Source: Candidatus Bruticola papionis
Lineage (GTDB): Bacteria > Vulcanimicrobiota > Xenobia > Xenobiales > Xenobiaceae
Reading direction: 5' to 3'
Assembly (NCBI GenBank): GCA_002407045.1
Contig: DHKB01000057.1
Span: 1-64,000, forward strand
DNA length: 64,000 bases
Below the pieces are notes generated by a model. That model was given only the letters and a program-made list of their open reading frames with translations, ran no database searches and was not told the origin of the DNA. Each line of letters opens with the position of its first letter. The first letter of the stretch is position 1. Made by a program: the position numbers and the translations under genes. Positions 26,488 through 33,763 of this stretch are shown piece by piece.

Positions 26488-27306
26488 ATGTTTGATTTTA
26501 ATAATTCAGCCAATGCCATTCAGCAGAACCAGACCATGCTGAACTCTTATTTCCAGAACTTGCAAAACCAGTTCACTCCTGGTTACAAGGCTGAGAGCGT
26601 ACAATTCAACGACATTATGGGCCAGACCATGGGCGGCGGCGGTGCCAAGACCCAGTCTAACGGCATCATCTTCAGCCAAGGCCAGCTCTTCCAGACCGAG
26701 TGCGCCACCAACCTCGCTATCGACGGTCAGGGCTTCTTCATGGTCAACGACGGTAACCAGACTCATTACACTCGTGATGGTCGCTTCGCTTTCAACAACG
26801 GTATGTTGACCAACAGCGAAGGCAAAAACGTCATGGGTTATCAGTTAGATGCTCAGGGCAACATTTGCAGCGATCCTCAGCCCATCGAGTTGCACATGGA
26901 TCCCAACACTAAGCTCTATGGTGGCAAATACACCGGTTACCACTTCGATGAAACTGGTAAGCTCTATGGTGAGCAAACCATTACCGATCCTACCACCGGC
27001 CAGAGCGTTTCCGAGTCCGTGCCTATTGCTCAGGTATCTATTGCCTCCTTCGCCAACGCCAGCGGTTTGAAGAAAACTGGTACCACCAGCTTTGGTAAGA
27101 CCGAGAACTCCGGTGAAGCTGTAGTGGGCGTAGCCGGTCAGGGTGCTATGGGCCGCATCGCCGCTGGTAGCTTGGAGCTCGCCAACGTAGACTACGCTCA
27201 GCAAGCCGCCGCTATCGGTATGGCTAAGCAGAACTACGAAGCTAACTTCGCTGCCTTCAAGGCTATGGATGGCTTAATGGAGTCCGCTATCGGTTTAGTC
27301 CGCTAG
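26488..27306 (+). CDS. Flagellar hook/rod protein of the FlgE/FlgF/FlgG family
   Basis: A 272-residue exported axial protein. The N-terminal half has LAIDGQGFFMVNDGNQTHYT and RDGRFAFNNGMLTNSEGKNV, the FlgE/F/G core signature. The C-terminal end has LELANVDYAQQAAAIGMAKQNYEAN, the family's terminal coiled-coil. Its size is that of FlgF/FlgG, but its place after fliK is where flgE (hook) normally stands. Whether it serves as hook or distal rod cannot be decided here. The first helix is atypical (MFDFNNSANAIQQNQ). AAGGAGG lies upstream. A long terminator follows. Confidence 0.8.
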   Translation: MFDFNNSANAIQQNQTMLNSYFQNLQNQFTPGYKAESVQFNDIMGQTMGGGGAKTQSNGIIFSQGQLFQTECATNLAIDGQGFFMVNDGNQTHYTRDGRFAFNNGMLTNSEGKNVMGYQLDAQGNICSDPQPIELHMDPNTKLYGGKYTGYHFDETGKLYGEQTITDPTTGQSVSESVPIAQVSIASFANASGLKKTGTTSFGKTENSGEAVVGVAGQGAMGRIAAGSLELANVDYAQQAAAIGMAKQNYEANFAAFKAMDGLMESAIGLVR

Positions 27307-27386
27307 TATATATCTAGATTGAGGCTAGAGTTGCGCTCTTCTTATTAGATAATTTGTAAAACAGGCGCAGCTTGTCGCTCCGAAGA

Positions 27387-27437
27387 GACGATAAGGAGCT
27401 ATCTTTTTTGGAGATAGTTTCTTGTCGTCTTTTTTTT
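27387..27437 (+). terminator. Strong intrinsic terminator between hook/rod gene and fliM
   Basis: An 18-bp stem with three G-U pairs (27387-27404 with 27412-27429) followed by eight T. fliM must therefore be transcribed from a separate promoter in 27438-27560 or by read-through. Confidence 0.9.
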
Positions 27438-27560
27438 GTAAGGAATTGCCGGAATTTGTGTCGAAGTGCCGGGGCGATTTCGAAGAATAATTATTCAGCG
27501 ATTCGTCTTTGTCTTTCGAGAACTAAGGGCGGTTTGCTTTGCATCTTTGGGAGGAACCTA

Positions 27561-28532
27561 TTGCGCCAAGATTCCGGTAGTTATGACGAGATCATGCGGT
27601 TGACTTCGTCGCGCAAAGGCGATGGAGCTTCGGCTTATGATTTCCGCAAAACAGAAAAATTTACGACGGACCAGATTAAGTTCATCGAGAATATCTTTGT
27701 GTCTTTTTCTGATACCGTCACCACCAGCTTAGCCCCCATGCTCCAGTCTCGCTTTCGCCTGGAGCTTATGACTATAGTTACGCGGAGCTACACTTCTTAC
27801 ATCAACTCCTTGGCCGAAACTACGCCAATGTTGATCTTTAAGCTGGATCAAGATGTACAAGGCTTTATCGACATAGACTTTGGACTGGCTTTTGCCTTAT
27901 TCGAAAGGCTCATGGGTGGCAAAGGCACGCCTTCACGTGATGAATTACGTGATACTTTCACAGATTTGGAAAAGGCTATTTTGCAAAAGCCTTTGGCCCG
28001 CTTACTCGACGCTTATGCTCAGGCTTGGAAGACTCTCAAACCTGTAAAACCACAATTAGTCTCTTTTGAGTTCAACCCTATGGCCGTGCATATCGCCAGC
28101 CCTTCCGAGCTAATGGTAATAATCCCCTTCCAGGTCGATATAGCTTCAGCCAGTGGTTCTATCAATGTGGTGCTGCCTTTCCAATATTTGCGCGATTGTC
28201 TTCCCAAAGGCTCATATGACGAGTTTAATTTAACAAAAGGCGCAAAGACATCAGCTTCCCAGCCACCTATGACGGCCCATATTGCCGACAAGATACAGAA
28301 TGCCGAAGTTCCCATTACGGTTAGTTTAGGACGAGCTGAGCTCCTCTTCCAAGAGTTGCTCAGTTTAGAAGTCGGCGACACTATTCGCTTGGACACAGAA
28401 ATTTCCGAGCCCTTAAAGGTAAAAGTTGAAGGCAAAACTAAATTTTTTGGCCATCCGGGCACAAAAGATTCCAAACTGGCTTGTAAAATAAGCCGCGTAT
28501 TACAAGAGGGAGATGAAGAATTCGATGAGTGA
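27561..28532 (+). CDS. fliM: Flagellar motor switch protein FliM
   Basis: A 323-residue C-ring protein that binds CheY-P and sets rotor direction. The central CheC-like domain (DVQGFIDIDFGLAFALFERL, MGGKG) and the C-terminal SpoA domain (ITVSLGRAELLFQELLSLEV) are present. I place the start at the TTG at 27561, seven bases after GGGAGG, giving a normal length; the open frame extends upstream to 27372 but passes through the terminator. The N-terminal EIMRLTSS segment is in the place of the CheY-binding peptide but is not a clear match. The end overlaps fliN copy 1. Confidence 0.92.
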   Translation: MRQDSGSYDEIMRLTSSRKGDGASAYDFRKTEKFTTDQIKFIENIFVSFSDTVTTSLAPMLQSRFRLELMTIVTRSYTSYINSLAETTPMLIFKLDQDVQGFIDIDFGLAFALFERLMGGKGTPSRDELRDTFTDLEKAILQKPLARLLDAYAQAWKTLKPVKPQLVSFEFNPMAVHIASPSELMVIIPFQVDIASASGSINVVLPFQYLRDCLPKGSYDEFNLTKGAKTSASQPPMTAHIADKIQNAEVPITVSLGRAELLFQELLSLEVGDTIRLDTEISEPLKVKVEGKTKFFGHPGTKDSKLACKISRVLQEGDEEFDE

Positions 28533-28830
28533 TCAGCAAGGCCCCCGCTCCGTACAATTTGGTGTTTTAGACAGTTCCAGTCCAGCCGGAGGTTCAGCCT
28601 CTAGCATAGATTTGTTGCGCGATGTTCCTTTGGAGATTCATGCCGAGCTTGGCAAAGCCAAACGTTTAGTGCGTGAAGTTCTGCGTCTCAACGTAGGTAC
28701 AGTTATCGATTTAGATAAAGAAGCCGGCGCTCCGGTAGATTTAATTATCAATAATCGCCCTATTGCTAGAGGCGAAGTTGTAGAAATAGACGGACGCTAC
28801 GGTATTCGCGTAACGGAAATTGTTCGTTAA
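28525..28830 (+). CDS. fliN: Flagellar motor switch protein FliN, copy 1
   Basis: The 101-residue product is a single SpoA domain: LVREVLRLNVGTVIDLDKEA, APVDLIINNRPIARGEVVEI and YGIRVTEIV. It forms the base of the C-ring with FliM and contacts FliH. The ATG at 28525 overlaps the fliM stop codon (ATGAGTGA); another ATG at 28513 would give 105 residues. The CheC-like extension found in Firmicutes FliY is absent. A second fliN follows at once. Confidence 0.88.
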   Translation: MSDQQGPRSVQFGVLDSSSPAGGSASSIDLLRDVPLEIHAELGKAKRLVREVLRLNVGTVIDLDKEAGAPVDLIINNRPIARGEVVEIDGRYGIRVTEIVR

Positions 28831-28875
28831 GCTGCTCTCCTTAGGCGGCATATTCAATACATCGGAGGCAAGCTA

Positions 28876-29181
28876 TTGGACAGCTTATCGGCAAATGCTA
28901 GACGCGCTCAAAGAGCGGGTTCCCCTGCAGGTTTAGCGGAGAACGCGGAAGATCTTAATATTCTTTATGACGTTCCCTTTGTTATAGAAGCAGAGATGGG
29001 AGAAACATCCCGCAAAGTGCGTGATATTTTAAAACTGACTCAAGGGTGCCTTTTGGAATTGGACAAAGAAGAAGGCGATCCTATCGACTTGAAAATCAAC
29101 GGTCATTTAATCGCTCGAGGCGAAGTGGTCGAATTGGATGGCTGCTATGCGGTGCGTATTACCGAACTTGTTTCTAAATAA
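28876..29181 (+). CDS. fliN: Flagellar motor switch protein FliN, copy 2
   Basis: A 101-residue SpoA-domain protein homologous to copy 1 over its C-terminal 75 residues (VRDILKLTQGCLLELDKEEG, LIARGEVVELDGCYAVRITE). It starts with TTG at 28876, seven bases after GGAGG. Two separate fliN genes downstream of one fliM are unusual; in a C-ring they could form mixed rings or differ in export versus switching roles, which is inference. The stop codon overlaps the fliO start by one base. Confidence 0.86.
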   Translation: MDSLSANARRAQRAGSPAGLAENAEDLNILYDVPFVIEAEMGETSRKVRDILKLTQGCLLELDKEEGDPIDLKINGHLIARGEVVELDGCYAVRITELVSK

Positions 29182-30236
29182 TGTTCGACTTTAAATCGAT
29201 CCTCAATGACATGGACCAAAGTAGACGACGTTCCTTCCTCTCGGTGGGCGTCGTTTGCTTTTTAGCTCTGGCTATGATTATTGGCCTGGGCGTTTTCAGC
29301 AGCACTTCTCAGCTTAGAGAGCAGCCTTCTGCTTCGCCTACTATGACTGGGCGCGAGCTCTTCAATAAAGTAATGGAGCAAGAAAAGGCCGCTTTGAAAA
29401 AGCAAGCTGAGTTGGAAGCCCAGCAAGCCCAGGCAGAAGCAAAAGCACTAGCCAAAAGGACTGCTCATACTACGACAACTAAAACGAATAAAAAAGCAGC
29501 CCTCAACGCATCCACATCTCAGCCTGCCGCCGACGCGCTACAAGCGAACGCCTCCCCAGCAATGAACGGACAGGCTAAAGCTTTGTCCAAATCTACATCT
29601 TCTGCTGCAACTAAAGGTCAAAGTAACAAGCAAGTTACTCCATCTTCGTCAAAGGCAAATGCTCAGAAACAAGTAGCTTCTCCGCAGAAAGAGAACCCCT
29701 ATTTTTCTATTTTGCATGAACCTTGGCCACCTTCAGCCAGTGCTGGCACTACCAAAGTAGAATCGACCTTCGTCCCTCGTTTAGGCTCGATGTTCCTCAT
29801 GTTGTGCATAACGTGCACAATTATTTGGCTAGCTCTCAAAATCTTTGCACCGCTGTTTAACAAATTCACAGGAGTAGTAACTACTCCCAAAAATCATTTA
29901 AATATCATTGAAAAGAAAGCTTTGGCTCCCAATAAGTCCATTGTTCTAATTGAAACTCACGGCCGTCATCTTCTTTTAGGTATGACCGATCAGTCGATTA
30001 CAACTTTGGCAGACTTTGACATCCTCCCACCCCAGCTTTCTCCAACGCCCCCAAAAAGCGAATCTCAAAAAGTCATTTTGGAATCGACCCAAACTTCTGA
30101 AGTTAAACCTTCGGAGCCTCCATTAGAACAAGTTTCAGAGAATCTTGCTCCAGACAGCCAAGGGGAAAAGAGAAATTTATTAAAGGAAGTAATTAGCCAG
30201 CATCTTTCTTCTCTGCCGTTGTCAAAGAATCAATAA
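29181..30236 (+). CDS. fliO: Flagellar biosynthesis protein FliO (long form)
   Basis: A 351-residue membrane protein. It has a transmembrane segment at about 21-39 (SVGVVCFLALAMIIGLGVFS) and another at about 200-222 (MFLMLCITCTIIWLALKIFA), followed by the FliO core LNIIEKKALAPNKSIVLIET, HGRHLLLGMTDQSI. FliO aids assembly of the FliP ring. Typical FliO is about 100-150 residues; here a periplasmic Ala/Gln/Lys/Ser-rich spacer of some 150 residues and a long cytoplasmic tail are added. It overlaps fliN copy 2 by one base. Confidence 0.82.
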   Translation: MFDFKSILNDMDQSRRRSFLSVGVVCFLALAMIIGLGVFSSTSQLREQPSASPTMTGRELFNKVMEQEKAALKKQAELEAQQAQAEAKALAKRTAHTTTTKTNKKAALNASTSQPAADALQANASPAMNGQAKALSKSTSSAATKGQSNKQVTPSSSKANAQKQVASPQKENPYFSILHEPWPPSASAGTTKVESTFVPRLGSMFLMLCITCTIIWLALKIFAPLFNKFTGVVTTPKNHLNIIEKKALAPNKSIVLIETHGRHLLLGMTDQSITTLADFDILPPQLSPTPPKSESQKVILESTQTSEVKPSEPPLEQVSENLAPDSQGEKRNLLKEVISQHLSSLPLSKNQ

Positions 30237-30254
30237 TTTTTTTAAGTCCCATTC

Positions 30255-30450
30255 CGCCGCAAGTTGACTACCTATCAGGTAGGGGATAAAGGCGAAGATG
30301 GCAAAGCACACTTTGTGAAAAATACCGTGGGCCGCACGGGAATTTACGCCTGTGGAGAGTGCATATGCCGTCACAATTTTTATAATTGTGGTGCATTTTT
30401 CGTAGAAGCAGGAAACTTCCGCTTTTACAAGTGGGAGTACGTTCACTCAT
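30255..30450 (+). mobile_element. Probable IS200/IS605 right-end relic between fliO and fliP
   Basis: The 3' part resembles an IS605-type right end: ACTTCCGCTT (about 30416-30425) can pair with AAGTGGGAGT (30430-30439) across a four-base loop, followed by ACGTTCAC. The upstream frame reads NTVGRTGIYACGECICR and later VEAGNFRF, like degraded tnpB-tail/right-end sequence. A small hairpin lies at its start (CTACC TATCA GGTAG). No transposase remains. A 63-residue open frame at 30264-30455 is more likely part of this relic than a gene. Confidence 0.5.
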
Positions 30451-30474
30451 CTTGAGTATGAAGCGAGAAAAGAA

Positions 30475-31275
30475 ATGAATTTTCGCCTAAGACGTATATT
30501 AACTATTTGTCTGCCTATTTTGGCCATCGCGATATTATTCTGGCTCTTCACAGACGTTGCCAGCGCTCAGAATCCTTTTCCCCAGCTCAATATGCCCAAC
30601 ATCAGCATCAATGGAGCTAAGGCTAACGAGAAGCAAACTTTTTCGACTACTCTACTGTTGTTAGGTGGTTTGAGTTTACTGTCATTAGCGCCATACATTT
30701 TGGCTATGTGCACGGCCTTCATACGTATAGTTATGACTCTGAGCTTCCTTCGTTCCGCTATGGGTACTCAACAAGTGCCACCTACTCAGGTACTTATGGG
30801 CTTGGCCCTGTTCTTAACAATGTTCGTAATGGCGCCGGTAGGAGAATCGATCAATAAAGACGCCTTACAACCATATTTGGCGGGAAAAATTTCTCAAAGT
30901 GCTTTTTTTGCCAAAGCCTATAAACCTATTCAGTCGTTTATGCTCTATCAAACTAGAGAAAAAGACATTCAGCTCTTCTTCGATATAGGAAAAGTCAAGA
31001 ACATCAAAAAACGCGAGGATATTCCCTTTTATATTTTACTTCCATCTTTTGTACTCTCTGAAATCAAAACTTCATTCCAGATAGGTTTCCTTCTCTATGT
31101 ACCTTTCTTAGTGATCGACATGGTAGTAGCATCGGTGCTCATGTCCATGGGTATGTTCATGCTCTCACCAATGTCAATATCTCTACCATTTAAGCTGCTT
31201 CTCTTCGTGCTTATAGACGGTTGGCACCTCATTATTAAAGGTGTAGTAGAGAGTTTCAATTATCCAAGATCTTAA
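30475..31275 (+). CDS. fliP: Flagellar export gate protein FliP
   Basis: A 266-residue core subunit of the export gate (FliP5-FliQ4-FliR1). It begins with a cleavable signal peptide (ILTICLPILAIAILFWLF, then VASAQ). The family blocks are present: FIRIVMTLSFLRSAMGTQQV, LFLTMFVMAPV and SFVLSEIKTSFQIGFLLYVP. There are four transmembrane helices after the leader. The ATG at 30475 follows GCGAGAAAAG. It is separated from fliO by the IS relic, then runs into fliQ after 48 nt. Confidence 0.95.
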   Translation: MNFRLRRILTICLPILAIAILFWLFTDVASAQNPFPQLNMPNISINGAKANEKQTFSTTLLLLGGLSLLSLAPYILAMCTAFIRIVMTLSFLRSAMGTQQVPPTQVLMGLALFLTMFVMAPVGESINKDALQPYLAGKISQSAFFAKAYKPIQSFMLYQTREKDIQLFFDIGKVKNIKKREDIPFYILLPSFVLSEIKTSFQIGFLLYVPFLVIDMVVASVLMSMGMFMLSPMSISLPFKLLLFVLIDGWHLIIKGVVESFNYPRS

Positions 31276-31323
31276 GCTAGACAATCGCCGATAATGTAGC
31301 GATAAAGAATAAAAGGAGGCAAG

Positions 31324-31620
31324 ATGTTAGTACTGGGAGCGGAAGTTTTTGATGACGGCTTCGTTTTGGCGCTTTGCACCAAAGCTCTCTATCTGGTGCT
31401 TATTCTCTCAGCTCCAATGCTGATGTCAGCTCTGTCTGTCGGTCTCATGGTCAGTATTGTGCAAGCTACTACTCAGGTACAAGAGCAAACTCTCTCTTTC
31501 GTACCTAAAATCATTGCTACTTTCATGGCCATAGTTTTATGTGGCAACTGGATGTTTAATATGCTTTCCAGCTTCACCATATCGACATTTGCAGACATTG
31601 CCCGTTTGGGGCCCAAATAA
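31324..31620 (+). CDS. fliQ: Flagellar export gate protein FliQ
   Basis: A 98-residue, two-helix membrane subunit of the export gate. LVLILSAPMLMSALSVGLMV and SIVQATTQVQEQTLSFVPKI are the family signature. AAAGGAGG lies upstream of the ATG. fliR follows after six bases. Confidence 0.94.
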   Translation: MLVLGAEVFDDGFVLALCTKALYLVLILSAPMLMSALSVGLMVSIVQATTQVQEQTLSFVPKIIATFMAIVLCGNWMFNMLSSFTISTFADIARLGPK

Positions 31621-31626
31621 AAGACT

Positions 31627-32412
31627 ATGACTGGCATGATGAGCGATCCAGCACTGCAGTTGCTGGGCGTGGGGCTACTGGCCTTCGTCAGAATAGCTCT
31701 TATTTTTGTACAAGCGCCAATTTTAGGTAGTAACCACATTCCCAATACAGTGCTTGTGGGTTTTGCTGCAGCTATTACGGTGGCAATCTACCCAACCTTG
31801 CCTGTACCTAACGACATGCCTACCGACCTATTTCCCTTCTTCGGGGCCATTCTTACTCAAGCGTGTGTAGGATTGGTTATAGGCTTTGTCTCGTTTATTG
31901 TCATAGCTGCTGCCCAATTCGGCGGCGAAATGCTTGACATTCAGATGGGTTTGTCGTCAGCGGCCTCCTTCGACCCGGCCAGCCACGGTGCTATCAACCT
32001 ACTGCGTAAGGTCTTATTCTATACATCCATGAACCTATATTTGGTCCTGGATGGCCACCATCAACTTTTGGCCGCAATATATAAGAGCTACCAAGTAGTA
32101 CCTCTAACCTATTTCAATATGTCAGAGAATTTGGCCATGACGCTTTTGCGCATGACCAGCGATTTGCTAGTTATCGGCACTCAAATAGCAGCTCCAGCTC
32201 TGGCGGCTCTGTTTATTGCCCAGTGCGCTTTAGGTTTGCTAGCTCGTGTAGCTCCACAAATGAATATTTTTATGCTGAGTTTCCCTCTCAACATTGCCAT
32301 CGGACTGATCCTTTTAAGGCTTTCATATCCTTTAATTATGAGAGTTATGGGAAATCAGTTTGAAATAAACCTAGATCTTTTGCTACAATGCATAGGAATG
32401 ATGAAGCCATAA
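31627..32412 (+). CDS. fliR: Flagellar export gate protein FliR
   Basis: A 261-residue polytopic export-gate subunit. It shows RIALIFVQAPILGSNHIPNT, IGFVSFIVIAAAQFGGEMLD, IQMGLSSAASFDP and ALGLLARVAPQMNIFMLSFP. The first ATG has no clear ribosome binding site, so translation is probably coupled to fliQ, six bases upstream; ATGs at 31636 and 31639 are alternatives. Confidence 0.93.
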   Translation: MTGMMSDPALQLLGVGLLAFVRIALIFVQAPILGSNHIPNTVLVGFAAAITVAIYPTLPVPNDMPTDLFPFFGAILTQACVGLVIGFVSFIVIAAAQFGGEMLDIQMGLSSAASFDPASHGAINLLRKVLFYTSMNLYLVLDGHHQLLAAIYKSYQVVPLTYFNMSENLAMTLLRMTSDLLVIGTQIAAPALAALFIAQCALGLLARVAPQMNIFMLSFPLNIAIGLILLRLSYPLIMRVMGNQFEINLDLLLQCIGMMKP

Positions 32413-32426
32413 GGAGGTGATATTAG

Positions 32427-33632
32427 ATGGGTGGTCAGGATAGCGACAAAACTGAAGAACCAACTGAGCATAAGTTACAAGAAGCCCGCAAAAAAGGCCA
32501 AGTAATGAAAAGTCAGGAGGTAATATCCACCAGCCTGCTTTTGGCAACCGCCGGTGCAATGTATGGAGCCGGTGGCGGTATGTTGTCGAGAATACGTGAA
32601 CTAACCGTCTATATTTGGGGCATGATACCAACCTACAATATGAGTGCCCGCAGTCTTAACGGGGATATTTTCCACGTTATGGTGACGATTCTGTTGGTAT
32701 TAGCTCCGCTTTTAGCTGCTGGCTTTATGATGGCTATCGTAGCCAATTTAGCCCAAGTCCAATTCATATTTTCTACCGAAACTCTCAAGCCCAGCCTCAA
32801 TAAGATCAACCCCTTAGAAGGCTTTAAGCGTATTTTCAGCGTCAAATCGGCTGTAGAATTGCTCAAGCAATTGGCAAAATTGGGTATTATCGGCTACATA
32901 TGCTATAAAGTTGTAGGCGAAATTATCCCTCAGTTGCAAACGGCTCCGGCAATACCTTTAATGGCCACTTTAGAATTGGTTGGCCTTACCGTAAAGAGCT
33001 TAGTTATGAAGGTCTTAATCGGTATGGTAGCTATAGCTGGCCTGGACTACATCTTCCAGAAAAAGCAATTCATGAAGCAAATGCGCATGAGTATGCAAGA
33101 TCTTAAAGATGAGTATAAGGAGACCGAAGGTAACCCTCAAGTTAAGGGTAAGCTTCGTCAGCTTATGCGCCAAAGCTCCCAAGGAGGCGGTGGGGGCGGT
33201 GGCAACATGATGAGTGAAGTGCCCGACGCTTCAGCAGTAGTAACCAACCCTACCCACTTAGCTGTAGCTCTGCGCTACAAACAAGGGCAGGATCCCGTGC
33301 CTATCGTAGTAGCCAAAGGCGAAAACATGACGGCTGTTCAGATCAAAATTATGGCCGAAGATCACGATGTTCCCATTGTGGAAAACGTAGAGTTGGCCAG
33401 AGCTTTGTTCAAAACTTGCGAACTTTCTGGCCCCGTACCTACCGAGATGTATAAAGCGGTAGCCGAGGTGTTGGCTTACGTAATTAAGCTGAAAAGAAAG
33501 CGTGAATTGTTGCGCCGTCGCCGTTTGGCCCGCAATGGCCCTCCACGTCGTACAGCTCGTGCTGCCACAGCCTCGCCTTCAATGCCCAAAACTCAATTTA
33601 CAGCTAGAGGCATGGCTGCGGGGAGGCGTTAA
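32427..33632 (+). CDS. flhB: Flagellar export switch protein FlhB
   Basis: A 401-residue membrane protein that controls substrate specificity of the export gate. It begins with the conserved KTEEPTEHKLQEARKKGQV and has four transmembrane helices. The cytoplasmic domain has the self-cleavage site NPTH within VVTNPTHLAVALRYK. Two oddities: a Gly-rich insertion (QGGGGGGGN) before that domain, and a basic tail of about 45 residues ending in PKTQFTARGMAAGRR, whose PKT-x-FTA motif recurs in the FliI extension. AAGGAGGTGAT precedes the ATG. Confidence 0.95.
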   Translation: MGGQDSDKTEEPTEHKLQEARKKGQVMKSQEVISTSLLLATAGAMYGAGGGMLSRIRELTVYIWGMIPTYNMSARSLNGDIFHVMVTILLVLAPLLAAGFMMAIVANLAQVQFIFSTETLKPSLNKINPLEGFKRIFSVKSAVELLKQLAKLGIIGYICYKVVGEIIPQLQTAPAIPLMATLELVGLTVKSLVMKVLIGMVAIAGLDYIFQKKQFMKQMRMSMQDLKDEYKETEGNPQVKGKLRQLMRQSSQGGGGGGGNMMSEVPDASAVVTNPTHLAVALRYKQGQDPVPIVVAKGENMTAVQIKIMAEDHDVPIVENVELARALFKTCELSGPVPTEMYKAVAEVLAYVIKLKRKRELLRRRRLARNGPPRRTARAATASPSMPKTQFTARGMAAGRR

Positions 33633-33680
33633 TACTTAGTTAGCTTTTTAGCGAACTTTTCGTCCAAGACTCGCATTTAG

Positions 33681-33704
33681 ACCGGCCCTACTTACTTGGC
33701 CGGT
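33681..33704 (+). terminator. GC-rich hairpin between flhB and flhA
   Basis: ACCGGCC (33681-33687) pairs with GGCCGGT (33698-33704). Only a few T follow, so read-through into flhA is likely. Confidence 0.45.
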
Positions 33705-33763
33705 TTAATTGTGAGTCTGTTAGTGTTTAAACCAAAATCTAAAATAACTGGAGAAGTCGAATA

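Noticed and set aside
30264..30455. 63-residue gene between fliO and fliP
   Set aside because: No ribosome binding site, and it reads like the decayed tail of a transposon gene ending in an IS-type hairpin.
31271..31298. GCCGATAA block before fliQ, as in sigma-28 promoters
   Set aside because: No TAAA-type -35 element at the right distance, and it lies inside a continuous fliP-fliQ operon.
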